A DNA stretch of 64,000 bases from Enterococcus ureasiticus. Its GTDB lineage: Bacteria; Bacillota; Bacilli; Lactobacillales; Enterococcaceae. Where the stretch lies: NCBI RefSeq assembly GCF_001730285.1, contig NZ_MIJZ01000001.1:1054001-1118000 (forward strand), in the 5' to 3' direction. A model generated the notes under the pieces. The model was not told the origin of the DNA. It saw nothing but the letters and a program-made list of their open reading frames with translations, and made no database searches. The translations under genes and the position numbers were made by a program. Shown one piece after another: positions 18,400 to 29,193 of this stretch (position 1 is its first letter; each line of letters opens with the position of its first letter).

Positions 18400-19189
18400 T
18401 CTCTAATTCCTTTTCATCAAAATATTGCTGAATCAAATCTGAGTCAAAGCGTTTCTGGAAAAGTCCTTGTTTGACTTTCATTAAGCGTTTATAGGAATCT
18501 AATTTACGATGCTTTTCCCATAATTTATCGCCTTCTTTTCTGATCACATCTAATTCTTGGTCTTCATCTTTTTCAAAAGATAGCTCTTCTAAAGCCAAAT
18601 CGATCACTTCACGATTAAACCCTTTTTGCATCAAATGCATTTGGACTTTTTGCAAGGCATCTTTGAAACTCTTTGTCCGGTAACGTCTCATGGCCTTTTC
18701 AGCCGTTGCTTTTGCTACTTCTACTTGTTCATCCATAGTATAAAAAGTTAACCCATGTTGAATGTCTTCGTCATTCAAGCCTTTTCGTTTTAGTTGTTGT
18801 TCAATCATTTTGGGTCCTTTATCACTTGTTCGCATCAAGGTACGGACATAACTTTCACTAAATATTTTATCATCTAAAAGGTTCATTTCTTCTAAGCGGA
18901 TCACGATGCTTTTTCGATCTTCCGGTAAAATTTCCTTTTCTTTCAAATAATCTAAAATTTCTTTTTTCGAACGTAACTGATAGCTCAAATAATTTAAGGA
19001 CATTTGCAAACCCACATCATAAGAACCAGCTTTTTTTATTTTTTCGACCATTTCATCTGATAATTCTTGTCCTTTTAACAACCGTTGTCGGACTAAAGTA
19101 TCCTCAGATACACGTAATTTTTCTCCTGAAGACAGCCAGATAAGATAAAACTGACCTTTGTCTTTTGTAATTTTCGTGATTGTTTCCAT
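18389..19189 (-). CDS. recX: Recombination regulator RecX
   Basis: 266 aa from METITKITKDKGQFYLIWLS; the ATG at 19189 has GGCGGAG 5 nt upstream, better than the ATG nine codons earlier. RecX binds RecA filaments and limits recombinase activity. Three-helix RecX repeats are seen: LNYLSYQLRSKKEILDYLKEK, ESYVRTLMRTSDKGPKMIEQQL and MHLMQKGFNREVIDLALEEL. This is the long Firmicutes form. Upstream, TATAAT on the minus strand at about 19218-19223 may be its -10. Cotranscribed with mutY. Confidence 0.93.
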   Translation of the reverse strand: METITKITKDKGQFYLIWLSSGEKLRVSEDTLVRQRLLKGQELSDEMVEKIKKAGSYDVGLQMSLNYLSYQLRSKKEILDYLKEKEILPEDRKSIVIRLEEMNLLDDKIFSESYVRTLMRTSDKGPKMIEQQLKRKGLNDEDIQHGLTFYTMDEQVEVAKATAEKAMRRYRTKSFKDALQKVQMHLMQKGFNREVIDLALEELSFEKDEDQELDVIRKEGDKLWEKHRKLDSYKRLMKVKQGLFQKRFDSDLIQQYFDEKELENEE

Positions 19190-19326
19190 CTTTCTCCGCC
19201 TTTCTAGTGAGAACATATATTCTACTATAACATATATTTGACAGAAGCTAAACTAGGCAAATTGTGCTAAAATAAGAACTATCGATATATTTGATTAATA
19301 GATCTACGGATCAAAAGGATGGAATT

Positions 19327-20697
19327 ATGACCACACAACTATTAAAAGAAGGACAAACGATTCCTTTAAAAATAAAACGTTTAGGTATCAACGGTGAAGG
19401 CATCGGCTATTACAAAAAGACGATCGTATTCGTACCTGGTGCTTTACCAAAAGAAGATATCTCTGTAGAAATCACAAAAATAGCCCCTCGTTTTGTTGAA
19501 GGCAAATTGAAAAAAATCGTAAAAGCAGCCCCTGAACGTGTCGTGCCGCCTTGTCCAGTTTACGAAGCTTGTGGTGGCTGTCAGCTGCAACATTTAGCTT
19601 ATCCGGCACAGCTACTCTTCAAAAGAGATCTATTAAAACAGTCACTAAATAAGTTCAGACCAAGAAACTATGAAAATTATCAGCTACCCAAAACAATCGG
19701 AATGAAAAATCCTTGGAATTATCGGAATAAAGCGCAATTTCAATTACGTAAAATCGAGGGAGAAGTTGAGGCTGGTCTTTATCAAGCGGATTCTCATCGT
19801 TTAGTTCCTATTGATGATTGCCTCGTTCAACAACCAGCGACAACTAAAGTCATGAACGCTTTAGTAGAGTTGTTAAACAAATATCAATTACCAATTTATA
19901 ATGAACGAAAAAATAGCGGTATCTTCCGAACTTTAATGGTGCGTGTCGGTGTCAAAACAAATGAAGTCCAAGTTGTTTTCATTACGCAATCCGTAAAATT
20001 TCCACAGAAAAAAGCCTTGATCGAAGAAATCACACAACATCTTCCAGAGGTTGTTTCGATTATGCAAAACGTTCAAAATAAACGAACATCGATTGTTATG
20101 GGGGATGAAACTATTCATGTTTGGGGTAAAGAAAGTATTGAAGAGCAAATCAACGAAGTAACTTTTGATTTATCTCCTAGAGCCTTTTTCCAGCTAAATC
20201 CAGAACAAACGGAAGTTCTATATAATGAAGCCTTGAAAGCTTTAGACTTACAACCAAATGAAACAGTTGTTGACGCCTATTGTGGTGTCGGAACAATTGG
20301 TTTAAGTATTGCTAAACAAGCCAAAGAAGTTCGAGGGATGGATATCATTCCAGCAGCGATCGAAGATGCTAAGATGAACGCTGAACGCTTAGGTGTTACG
20401 AATACCCATTATGAAGTGGGGACAGCTGAAGAATTGTTGCCTAAATGGCTTCAGAGCGGTTTTAAACCTGATGCAATCATTGTTGATCCTCCTAGAACCG
20501 GATTGGATCAAAAACTGCTGAAGGCCATTTTAAAGCAACCTCCAAAGAAGATGGTTTATATATCTTGTAATGTGTCGACGCTTGCAAAAGATTTAGTTGA
20601 TTTAGCTAAAGTTTTTGATGTGAAATATATGCAGTCAGTTGATATGTTTCCACAAACAGCGCGATGTGAAGTTGTTGTGAAATTGATTAAGAGATAA
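19327..20697 (+). CDS. rlmD: 23S rRNA (uracil-C5)-methyltransferase, RlmD/RumA family
   Basis: 456 aa from the ATG at 19327; AAAAGGAT is about 6 nt upstream, and the in-frame TTG 12 codons earlier has none. Methylates 23S rRNA uridine (U1939-type, possibly also U747 as in B. subtilis YefA). An N-terminal TRAM domain is followed by [4Fe-4S] cysteines in PPCPVYEACGGCQLQH; the SAM-binding part has AFFQLNPEQTEVLY, DAYCGVGTIGLS and DPPRTGLD, and the catalytic Cys lies in YISCNVSTLAKD. Enterococci often have two paralogs, so the exact target is not certain. Divergent from recX. Confidence 0.92.
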   Translation: MTTQLLKEGQTIPLKIKRLGINGEGIGYYKKTIVFVPGALPKEDISVEITKIAPRFVEGKLKKIVKAAPERVVPPCPVYEACGGCQLQHLAYPAQLLFKRDLLKQSLNKFRPRNYENYQLPKTIGMKNPWNYRNKAQFQLRKIEGEVEAGLYQADSHRLVPIDDCLVQQPATTKVMNALVELLNKYQLPIYNERKNSGIFRTLMVRVGVKTNEVQVVFITQSVKFPQKKALIEEITQHLPEVVSIMQNVQNKRTSIVMGDETIHVWGKESIEEQINEVTFDLSPRAFFQLNPEQTEVLYNEALKALDLQPNETVVDAYCGVGTIGLSIAKQAKEVRGMDIIPAAIEDAKMNAERLGVTNTHYEVGTAEELLPKWLQSGFKPDAIIVDPPRTGLDQKLLKAILKQPPKKMVYISCNVSTLAKDLVDLAKVFDVKYMQSVDMFPQTARCEVVVKLIKR

Positions 20698-20706
20698 TTT
20701 GATAAG

Positions 20707-20754
20707 AAAAAGATCCGACAACCAGATTTTATCTTGGTTGTTGGATCTTTTTTT
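20707..20754. terminator. Bidirectional terminator between rlmD and the beta-glucoside operon
   Basis: Stem AAAAGATCCGACAACCA with TGGTTGTTGGATCTTTT (20708-20724, 20735-20751), T-tracts on both strands. Confidence 0.9.
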
Positions 20755-20762
20755 AAACACTG

Positions 20763-22205
<1,443 letters not shown>

Positions 22206-22550
22206 TTAATTTTTTTCAAGTATTGTTAAACGATCATTGAGTTGCTTGGCTATTTTGATTAAGTGATTAGCCATATTGATTTCACTATAAATCGTCATCA
22301 ATGTATCTTGCGCATGTGTGAATAACAAAGAATGCTCATGTTGTTTTGTCTCTTCGCCCATTTCACTTTGGATAGCTTGCGTTTGAATTTTATGTGCTTC
22401 AGTAATATTCGTTTTGGCAACTTTCATTTCTTCTGCAGCTGTTTCAAAATCGTTCTTTTCAGTTGCAACAAGGGCATTTTTACAATTAACTCTGGCATCT
22501 CCAGCAAATAAAATAATTTTCATCGCTTGCTCTGATAATATATCGTCCAT
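22206..22550 (-). CDS. PTS lactose/cellobiose family IIA subunit
   Basis: 114 aa. It accepts phosphate from HPr and gives it to the IIB subunit. The active histidine is about residue 79 in LLFTHAQDTLMT, the family signature. The all-alpha pattern (SEQAMKIILFAGDARVNCKNAL, EEMKVAKTNITEAHKIQT) fits LacF/CelC. It lies 4 nt after the IIC gene in the same operon. Substrate by context is a beta-glucoside or chitobiose-like disaccharide. Confidence 0.92.
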   Translation of the reverse strand: MDDILSEQAMKIILFAGDARVNCKNALVATEKNDFETAAEEMKVAKTNITEAHKIQTQAIQSEMGEETKQHEHSLLFTHAQDTLMTIYSEINMANHLIKIAKQLNDRLTILEKN

Positions 22551-22554
22551 ATAA

Positions 22555-23808
22555 TCAAGCCTCCTTTATCGTTTGATTTTCAGCTTTTGTTTCTTGGTCA
22601 TCGTATGCTTTAAAAAATGGATACCAAATAGCTGTCGATATCGCAAAAATAACTAGCATCAAGATAATCCCAGTAATCGTCCCAGTCGTAAACCAAGTTG
22701 CAAATGGAAACGGACAATACCACAATTCAAACTGAACTTTAGGAATTGGTGCAAATGGAATTACCTTTGTAAAAATATAAATCACGATCGGTAAAATAAT
22801 TCCTTGCAGCCACATTGGAATCATCAACAACGGATTCCACGCAACAGCACCGAAAATCACCGGCTCATTGATATTAAAAATCGATGGTACGATACATGCT
22901 TTGCCTAGTGCACTGATTTTCTTAGATCGCGCTCGCATCATCATTAAAACCAATGGCATCGTACAACCAATTCCACCAATCCATAGATAAGCTGAATATA
23001 AGGTGCTGCTGGTAACTAAATTTAACGTCTCAACAGATGCTGTACCATTTTGAACTAGTGCAATATTTTCAGCAATTGCTTTTAGCAAAACTGGCTGAAC
23101 CACTGGTGTCAAAACCCAAGTAGAAATCCCCATTGAATAAAGAAAACAAATTAAAAACATCATCCCTACAAAACCTCCAGGAGATTCCATAAAGCTCGAT
23201 AATGGCATAAAAATACTTAAAACAATGTTGTATAAATCCACTTTCATGATCAAAACAACGACCCAGCCAAAAATGATAATAATTCCAATCGGCAACATAG
23301 AATCAAACCAAGCTCTGACAAAATCAGGAATCACTGATTCTTCTTTAAAGAATGTAAATTTTCCTAAGGTGACCAAGACAAATCCAGCAATCAATCCGGC
23401 AACGATTGCAACAAACATCCCGCCAGCTCCCAATGCGTCATGACCAAAACCGACCACACCGTCTTTCTCAATTTGGGGTGAAATGATCATTAAGAACAAA
23501 ACTAAACCACTCATCCCAGCGACAATTCTTTGCTTTCGTAATCTTTTTTTCTCCATTAAGTTAAATGGAATCAAAAATGCTACAAACAGTGAAATTTTTC
23601 CCATCGTCCAACCAAAAGGCACCCAAAAACTTGGTAATGCTGGAAAATACTCGTTCAAAATGGCCAACATCGAAAAAATCGAACCTAAGAAAATAAAAGG
23701 TAACGTCTGCATGATTGAATCTTTAATGCTAACGATCCAAGGATTATTATTCACTCTATTCATTTTAGGTGAGAAACTATTTTCCAACCAAAAGATCAAC
23801 TTATTCAT
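22555..23808 (-). CDS. PTS lactose/cellobiose family IIC permease
   Basis: 417 aa, about ten membrane segments. CelB-type IIC forms the sugar channel. Visible marks are VSIKDSIMQTLPFIFLGSIF near the N-terminus, the DALGAGGMFVAIVAGLIAG segment, and the substrate-binding region GKACIVPSIFNINEPVIFGA, highly conserved in this family. The N-terminus also shows FWLENSFSPKMNRVNNNPW, typical of CelB. Operon position: after IIB, before IIA. Sugar specificity cannot be read directly. Confidence 0.93.
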   Translation of the reverse strand: MNKLIFWLENSFSPKMNRVNNNPWIVSIKDSIMQTLPFIFLGSIFSMLAILNEYFPALPSFWVPFGWTMGKISLFVAFLIPFNLMEKKRLRKQRIVAGMSGLVLFLMIISPQIEKDGVVGFGHDALGAGGMFVAIVAGLIAGFVLVTLGKFTFFKEESVIPDFVRAWFDSMLPIGIIIIFGWVVVLIMKVDLYNIVLSIFMPLSSFMESPGGFVGMMFLICFLYSMGISTWVLTPVVQPVLLKAIAENIALVQNGTASVETLNLVTSSTLYSAYLWIGGIGCTMPLVLMMMRARSKKISALGKACIVPSIFNINEPVIFGAVAWNPLLMIPMWLQGIILPIVIYIFTKVIPFAPIPKVQFELWYCPFPFATWFTTGTITGIILMLVIFAISTAIWYPFFKAYDDQETKAENQTIKEA

Positions 23809-23830
23809 ATTTACGTCTCCTTTTTTTACA

Positions 23831-24151
23831 TTATTCGTCTTCTTTTAACGAACGTACCAAATGTTCAACAGCCGCATCACCATCTAACGTCGCATAATAC
23901 TCTTTTTTCATCAGAATAACTTTTACCGGAAACCCATGAATAATCTCATCGATTTCATCAATGATATATTCAAGATGTGGCCCTACCATCAACGCATCGA
24001 TTTCCTCAATATAGTTTTCAATTTCCGATTCACTTCTGGCTACAATACTCATGTCTAAATTTTTTACTTTAGCTGCCTTACGCATATTAGCAGCCATAAA
24101 TCCACTGCTTGCACCTGATCCGCAGACTAATAATACATTTAATTCACTCAT
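23831..24151 (-). CDS. PTS lactose/cellobiose family IIB subunit
   Basis: 106 aa, CelA type. Cys10 in VLLVCGSGASSGFMA is the phosphorylated residue. IIB passes phosphate from IIA to the sugar bound by IIC. It is the first gene of the operon, with a strong AGAAAGGAG RBS. The 201-bp gap to the divergent regulator contains the promoter region for both; I found no consensus cre site there. Confidence 0.93.
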   Translation of the reverse strand: MSELNVLLVCGSGASSGFMAANMRKAAKVKNLDMSIVARSESEIENYIEEIDALMVGPHLEYIIDEIDEIIHGFPVKVILMKKEYYATLDGDAAVEHLVRSLKEDE

Positions 24152-24352
24152 GTTTTTTCTCCTTTCTAATTTAACAATAAAAACTAAACAAGCTCACTCA
24201 GTTATTACACTCTTATCATCTACGTTTTACACATCCCTATCAAATATGATTCTTTCCTCCTCTTACTGCTTTGGCGGAAGCAACTGTACTTGATTTGCTA
24301 TTTAAAACAAAGAATAATAAGAGATATAAAAACGTGGAGAGGAGCGGATATT

Positions 24353-26251
24353 GTGTCCTTAAATAAGAAAGAAGCGGCACTCGTAAAGCTTTTGATTCAA
24401 CATCATAATTGGCTATCTTCAACTTTTCTAGCTGAAGCGTTGTCCACGTCAACAAGAACGATACGTAACTATGTAGCTCGAATCAATCAAAATGCTGATT
24501 TTGAAATGATCCAATCCTCCAGACAAGGATATAAGATCGACAGCAGTGTTCAAACCGACGAATTTGTTTCTTATACTAAACAGGAATTGAATACACCTGT
24601 CGAACGTATGAATTATTTGATGAATTTATTAATCAAACATAAAAATGTCGATTACTTTGAAGTTGCAGAAACTTTATTTGTCAGTATTCCAACTATAGAA
24701 AAAGATACTATTCGGCTACGTAAAAAAATGAATAACTATCATTTAAAAATCATTAAACATAGGCATTTTTTAAGTATGGAAGGTGACGAATCTAACTTTC
24801 GAAAGCTCACTAGTGATATGCTACAGGATGAAGCTCTACAAAGTTTTCAATCCGTCGATTACATTCAAACAGTATTCCCAGATATTCCGATTGAAACAAT
24901 TCAAAAAATCGTGATCAACCATTTGAGTAGTCAACATCTCTACATAAACGGTTATGCTATTAACAGTCTATTGCTCCATATCGCTATCGCTATTAATCGT
25001 CTTCAACATCATCAACGATCTGAAGTTGATTTTATTCCTAAACTGTTTACTAACGATCAAATTGAATATCAAATTGCTACGGAGATTGGAAAAGATATCG
25101 ATCAAGCTTTTACTGTAGAAATGGATCATTATGAAATCAACAATTTAACCCTTTTATTAATGACTAAAATCTCACCATCAAATGATGCTTTCTTAAAAGA
25201 TTACATGGGCAATTCTGTCTATACCTTTATTTCAACGATGATGAAAACTGTTGCCGAAAAATATTTTATTACTCATATTTCAGACGAGTTGGTATTGAAT
25301 TTAGCGTTGCATGTGTCGAATTTGATCTCACGAGCAAAGAATGGTAAGCAAGTTCATAATCCTTTATCTGAAGAAATCAAACAATCCTATGCTTTTATTT
25401 ATGAAGTCGCTGTTTTCATTGCCAAACAGATTCAAAAACAAATCAATATTCCAATTTCAGATGATGAAATTACCTTTATTGCACTTCACATTGGCTCTTA
25501 CTTTGAGGAAAAATTTGAGACAGAGAATAAATTAAGTTGTGTGATTTATACGCCTGAATATTATAATATGCACAAGCGTTTGATCTATAAAATCGGGGAT
25601 ACATTCAAATCTAGTTTGAATATTGTAGGAACTTTTTATCAATTAGACAGGAAAAATCTAACCGAAATGCAAGAAGCCGATTTAGTTTTATCGACTATAG
25701 AAATAAAGAAACTGGAACATATCGTTCCAATTTCACCCTTTTTATCAGGAAAAGATATAAAAAAAATCCAACAATCTATCCAACTAGTAAAGCAGGAAAA
25801 ATTGTTGAAATTTTTAAAAGAAAGCGTCCAAACATACTTAACACCAGAAAGGTTTGAACGAAACATTTATCTAAACACTCCAAATCTATACATTGAACAT
25901 CTAGGTGCTCAATTGATCGAAAAAAACTATATTGATGCTCATTTTATTGACTTAATCAAAGAACGAGAGAAAATGTCTGCGACCTCATTCAATAACTCAG
26001 TCGCCTTACCACATGCAATTGAAATGAGTGCTGAAAAAACGGGGATCTCTATTATTTTAAATGATCGGCCTGTAAAATGGGGGAATCACTATGTTCAAGT
26101 GATTATTATGATCGTTATAAATCAAGATGATATGAAAAAATTTCGGCAATTATTTGATTTTATGATCGATACCTTTTCAAATCAAGAGAAGTTAAATAAT
26201 CTTTTAAGAGTGAAAGATTATGAAGGATTTATTGATGAATTATTTAGTTAA
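24353..26251 (+). CDS. PRD-containing transcriptional regulator with PTS IIB- and IIA-like domains (LicR/BglG type)
   Basis: 632 aa from the GTG at 24353 (GGAGAGGAG 8 nt upstream). Domains in order: helix-turn-helix (WLSSTFLAEALSTSTRTIRNYV, residues 20-45), second winged helix (about 80-140), two PRD domains (about 180-400), a IIB-like domain (SCVIYTPEYYNMHKRLIY) and a IIA-Fru-like domain with the His in SVALPHAIEMS. Such activators are switched by HPr- and EII-dependent phosphorylation according to sugar supply. Divergent from the beta-glucoside operon, its likely target. Confidence 0.9.
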   Translation: MSLNKKEAALVKLLIQHHNWLSSTFLAEALSTSTRTIRNYVARINQNADFEMIQSSRQGYKIDSSVQTDEFVSYTKQELNTPVERMNYLMNLLIKHKNVDYFEVAETLFVSIPTIEKDTIRLRKKMNNYHLKIIKHRHFLSMEGDESNFRKLTSDMLQDEALQSFQSVDYIQTVFPDIPIETIQKIVINHLSSQHLYINGYAINSLLLHIAIAINRLQHHQRSEVDFIPKLFTNDQIEYQIATEIGKDIDQAFTVEMDHYEINNLTLLLMTKISPSNDAFLKDYMGNSVYTFISTMMKTVAEKYFITHISDELVLNLALHVSNLISRAKNGKQVHNPLSEEIKQSYAFIYEVAVFIAKQIQKQINIPISDDEITFIALHIGSYFEEKFETENKLSCVIYTPEYYNMHKRLIYKIGDTFKSSLNIVGTFYQLDRKNLTEMQEADLVLSTIEIKKLEHIVPISPFLSGKDIKKIQQSIQLVKQEKLLKFLKESVQTYLTPERFERNIYLNTPNLYIEHLGAQLIEKNYIDAHFIDLIKEREKMSATSFNNSVALPHAIEMSAEKTGISIILNDRPVKWGNHYVQVIIMIVINQDDMKKFRQLFDFMIDTFSNQEKLNNLLRVKDYEGFIDELFS

Positions 26252-26288
26252 ATATTTAAGCACAATTACTAATTGATTTACATTATAA

Positions 26289-26324
26289 CAAAAAGCTAAG
26301 AGAATTTAATCTCCTAGCTTTTTT
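26289..26324. terminator. Bidirectional terminator, PRD regulator / GlsB-like gene
   Basis: AAAAAGCTA-AGAGA ... TCTCC-TAGCTTTTTT stem with a TTTAA loop region, T-tracts on both strands. Confidence 0.85.
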
Positions 26325-26337
26325 CTTATTGACCCAT

Positions 26338-26580
26338 TTAGTTTTTACCAACAAAAAATGATACAACAGCAACTAAAATCACGGCACCAATAATTGATGG
26401 AAATAATGCCATACCGGCAACTTGAGGTCCCCAACTTCCTAGAAGTGATTGACCAATTGATGAGCCTACAAGACCCGCAATAATATTGAAAATCCAACCC
26501 ATTGATTTCCCTTTACTTGTGATCGCTCCGGCAATTGCTCCGATAACGCCACCTACGATTAAAACCCATAACCAATGCAT
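26338..26580 (-). CDS. GlsB/YeaQ/YmgE family stress-response membrane protein
   Basis: 80 aa, three glycine-rich membrane segments: HWLWVLIVGGVIGAIAGAI, GWIFNIIAGLVGSSIGQSLL, and FPSIIGAVILVAVVSFFVG. This is the transglycosylase-associated (GlsB/YeaQ) family; in E. faecalis GlsB belongs to a general stress locus, but here it stands alone. The 'transglycosylase' name is not a demonstrated activity. An AGGGAGG RBS precedes the ATG. Confidence 0.9.
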   Translation of the reverse strand: MHWLWVLIVGGVIGAIAGAITSKGKSMGWIFNIIAGLVGSSIGQSLLGSWGPQVAGMALFPSIIGAVILVAVVSFFVGKN

Positions 26581-26706
26581 ACATATGACCTCCCTTATAA
26601 ATAGAATAAATGTTAATAATGAGTACTTAATTATGCTAACAGATTATTTATTTTCTTGCGAAAGAAATGCATCTGAAAATCAGTTTATATCATTTAATTA
26701 TCATTT

Positions 26707-26970
26707 TTATTTCATCTCATCTGTCACCAAAATCGTTACATGATTTTTAGTACCACAATTCTCACAATCATAGTGTAGATTTATTTCATCATCCACTAAA
26801 ATATCATCACAAACTAATTCAATTTCATTATCTGAAAGCGTCAATTCTCCTAAAGGAATGTTTACTCTTTGATGATCTGCTTTGTCGGTTCTCGTATTTA
26901 ATAGAAATTTGCCTGTCATTTCGTTTTCGCAATCTTTACAAGTTACTGCAATGCTGATTTCTCTTTCCAT
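26707..26970 (-). CDS. Small hypothetical protein with two CxxC pairs
   Basis: 87 aa. CKDCENEM near the N-terminus and CENCGTKN near the C-terminus form a possible zinc ribbon. The middle, ELTLSDNEIELVCDDILVDDEINLHYDC, is acidic. No membrane segment. GGGAGAG stands about 8 nt before the ATG. Function unknown; a nucleic-acid or protein-binding zinc module is possible. Confidence 0.7.
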   Translation of the reverse strand: MEREISIAVTCKDCENEMTGKFLLNTRTDKADHQRVNIPLGELTLSDNEIELVCDDILVDDEINLHYDCENCGTKNHVTILVTDEMK

Positions 26971-27079
26971 CGTAAGCTCTCCCTCTTCTCTTTATCAATA
27001 GATGATTATACATCTATAATTTTATACGCCTCCGTCAAAAAATTCGATTGATATGCTCTGAACTTCATTTGGTTAAATA

Positions 27080-27109
27080 AAAAAGCTAGAATCCATTTGG
27101 ATTCTAGCT
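27080..27109 (-). terminator. rplL terminator
   Basis: Perfect stem AGCTAGAATCC/GGATTCTAGCT (27084-27094, 27099-27109) followed on the minus strand by TTTTTTAT. Confidence 0.9.
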
Positions 27110-27130
27110 CGAAATTCAATCTTAAAAAGA

Positions 27131-27496
27131 TTATTTTACTGTTACTGAAGCGCCAACTTCTTCTAAAGCAGCTTTTAAAGCTTCTGCTTCATCTTTAGAA
27201 ACGCCTTCTTTAACTGGTGCAGGTGCGCCATCAACTACTGCTTTAGCTTCTTTCAAGCCAAGACCAGTTGCTTCACGAACTGCTTTGATAACTTTAACTT
27301 TTTGGTCTCCAGCTGCAGTTAATTCTACAGTGAATTCAGTTTGTTCTTCGCCAGCTGCTGCTGGTCCTGCTGCTGCTGCTACAGGAGCTGCTGCAGATAC
27401 GTCAAATTTTTCTTCAATAGCTTTTACTAAGTCGTTTAATTCTAAAATAGTTGCGCCTTCTAATTCTGCAACAATGTTTTCAATGTTCAATGCCAT
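27131..27496 (-). CDS. rplL: 50S ribosomal protein L7/L12
   Basis: 121 aa. The stalk protein that recruits translational GTPases. N-terminal dimer domain ([28 protein letters not shown]), alanine-rich hinge, and the conserved C-terminal globular domain ([25 protein letters not shown]). It follows rplJ by 61 nt in the usual order, transcribed from the L10 leader region. Confidence 0.98.
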   Translation of the reverse strand: MALNIENIVAELEGATILELNDLVKAIEEKFDVSAAAPVAAAAGPAAAGEEQTEFTVELTAAGDQKVKVIKAVREATGLGLKEAKAVVDGAPAPVKEGVSKDEAEALKAALEEVGASVTVK

Positions 27497-27557
27497 TATG
27501 GTTTCCTCCGTTTTAATAATTCATTATTTTTTAGTTTAGTTTGTTACTAAGCTGCAA

Positions 27558-28058
27558 TTATGCAACTTCGTCTTCTTTTTCTGCCACTGCTTTGACAGCG
27601 TAAGCCACTTGTCTGACTGGCGCTTGTAATACAGATAATAGCATAGAAAGTAGTCCATCGCGACTTGGAAGTTTTGCTAAAGATGTCATTTCTTCTACTG
27701 AAGATACTTTACCTTCAATAACGCCACCTTTGATTTCCAATGCTTTTGCAGTACTTGCAAATTCGTCGATGATTTTAGCAGGTGCTACTACATCGTCGTT
27801 ACTGAAAGCGACTGCTGTAGGGCCTGTAAATACTTCGTCCATACCTTCTAGTCCAGCTTTTTTAGCTGCACGTGAAAGGATAGAGTTTTTGATAACTTTC
27901 ATTTCAACATTTGCATCACGCAATTGTTTACGTAAGTTAGTCACTTCTTCTACAGTTAAACCACGATAGTCAACGATGACTACAGAAGCTGCTGATTGGA
28001 ACTTAGCTGTTGCTTCTTCTACTAGGGTTTCTTTTTTAGCGATTGCTGCTTCACTCAT
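27558..28058 (-). CDS. rplJ: 50S ribosomal protein L10
   Basis: 166 aa. Anchors the L7/L12 dimers to 23S rRNA and, as the L10(L12)4 complex, represses its own operon through the leader. Visible marks: [38 protein letters not shown] and [18 protein letters not shown]. The RBS AGGAGGTGAAAATAA is strong. Normal length. Confidence 0.98.
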   Translation of the reverse strand: MSEAAIAKKETLVEEATAKFQSAASVVIVDYRGLTVEEVTNLRKQLRDANVEMKVIKNSILSRAAKKAGLEGMDEVFTGPTAVAFSNDDVVAPAKIIDEFASTAKALEIKGGVIEGKVSSVEEMTSLAKLPSRDGLLSMLLSVLQAPVRQVAYAVKAVAEKEDEVA

Positions 28059-28115
28059 TTATTTTCACCTCCTGATTATTGATGGTTAGAGCTCAATTGT
28101 TGTGATTAAAGATAA

Positions 28116-28170
28116 GTACAGGCTCGCTCCGCTCGTAATGATTCTACAGTCGCTTCGCTCCTCTAGTACT
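28116..28170. repeat. GC-rich repeat-like segment in the rplJ 5' region
   Basis: The local sequence carries GGCTCGCTCCGCTCG (28121-28135) and TCGCTTCGCTCCTC (28150-28163), related GC-rich words in an AT-rich context, bounded by AGTAC and GTACT. It lies between the leader terminator and the rplJ RBS. Confidence 0.4.
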
Positions 28171-28205
28171 GTTCAACATCAGTTTTCATAACAAACTGTG
28201 TTTCA

Positions 28206-28317
28206 CAGCAAAAAACTCCATGCCACCGTTGACATAGAGGGACGTAATTGTATGTATCAACAATTGTCCTCGGTAGGAAATTAAGACTTGCGTCACCTAC
28301 TGTCTTCGGTACAGTTA
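28206..28317 (-). promoter_or_regulatory. L10 leader (autoregulatory, with attenuator)
   Basis: On the minus strand: a CTGT-ACCGAAG-ACAG hairpin (28301-28314) followed by AGGTGACGCAAGTCTTAAT and TCCTACCGAGGAC, the L10(L12)4 binding core known from Firmicutes leaders. It ends in a stem CTCTATGTCA/TGGCATGGAG (28216-28239) followed by TTTTTT, which looks like an attenuator. The arrangement fits the known L10 leader family: L10 binding would favour termination before rplJ. Confidence 0.85.
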
Positions 28318-28326
28318 ATTATTAAC

Positions 28327-28359
28327 CTCAACTACCTTACCATGAGACAGGTAGTTGAG
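28327..28359 (-). terminator. Hairpin between rplA and the L10 leader
   Basis: Perfect 11-bp stem CTCAACTACCT/AGGTAGTTGAG with an 11-nt loop; no T-tract follows (GTTAATAATT), so it may be an RNA processing site or a partial terminator. Confidence 0.5.
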
Positions 28360-28392
28360 TCAATAATTTTTTTACTTATTCAGCTTTTCTAA

Positions 28393-29082
28393 TTAGAAAG
28401 AAGCTTGGTCAACATGGATTCCAGGTCCAAATGTAGTTGTTACTGAAATGTTTTTGATATATTGACCTTTTGCTGCTGATGGTTTAGCTTTTAACAATAC
28501 ATCGTTGATTGTATTGAAGTTTTCTAGTAATTTTTCATTATCAAATGAAACTTTACCGATTGGTACGTGGATGTTTCCAGCTTTGTCAACACGGTAAGTT
28601 ACTTTACCAGCTTTTACTTCGTTAACAGCTTTTGTTACGTCCATTGTTACAGTACCAGTTTTAGGGTTAGGCATAAGGCCTTTAGGACCTAAGACACGAC
28701 CTAATTTACCAACTTCAGCCATCATGTCTGGAGTTGCTACAACTACGTCAAATCCAAACCATCCACCTTGGATTTTTTGAACCATATCAGCGTCACCAAC
28801 ATAGTCAGCACCAGCTGCTTCAGCTTCTTTAGCTTTGTCGCCTTTAGCGAAAACTAAAACGCTTTGTGTTTTACCAGTTCCGTTAGGTAATACTACTGCA
28901 CCACGGATTTGTTGGTCTGCTTTTTTAGGGTCTACATTTAAACGGTAAGCAACTTCAACAGTTGCGTCGAATTTTGCAATATTTGTATCTTTAGCCAAAG
29001 CGATTGCTTCTGCTACAGGGTAAACTTTTGTTGCTTCAACTTTTTTTAATGCATCTTGCATTTTTTTGCTTTTTTTAGCCAT
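28393..29082 (-). CDS. rplA: 50S ribosomal protein L1
   Basis: 229 aa. Binds 23S rRNA at the L1 stalk and represses its own mRNA. Visible marks: [33 protein letters not shown], the L1 signature [20 protein letters not shown], and [12 protein letters not shown] at the end. Follows rplK with an L1-binding-like motif in the gap. Normal length. Confidence 0.98.
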   Translation of the reverse strand: MAKKSKKMQDALKKVEATKVYPVAEAIALAKDTNIAKFDATVEVAYRLNVDPKKADQQIRGAVVLPNGTGKTQSVLVFAKGDKAKEAEAAGADYVGDADMVQKIQGGWFGFDVVVATPDMMAEVGKLGRVLGPKGLMPNPKTGTVTMDVTKAVNEVKAGKVTYRVDKAGNIHVPIGKVSFDNEKLLENFNTINDVLLKAKPSAAKGQYIKNISVTTTFGPGIHVDQASF

Positions 29083-29089
29083 TTTGTTT

Positions 29090-29129
29090 CCTCCTTGATT
29101 GTGGTTATAACGGTCGAACCTCCCACGTA
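29090..29129 (-). promoter_or_regulatory. L1-binding-like mRNA motif before rplA
   Basis: Minus strand: ACGTGGGAGG, then a short loop segment, ACCACA, then CAAGGAGG (rplA RBS). The same words in the same order occur before rplK. GTGGGAGG resembles the L1 rRNA target, consistent with translational control by L1. Inference from similarity. Confidence 0.6.
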
Positions 29130-29193
29130 ATTCATATCTTTGAATATGAAATAAACTGAGAAGCTACTTCTTTGGGGTCCCTTGAATAAAAAA

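Noticed and set aside
24152-24352. cre site in the beta-glucoside/regulator gap
   Set aside because: TGTAAAACGTAGAT on the minus strand has the right letters but an extra base between the half-sites.
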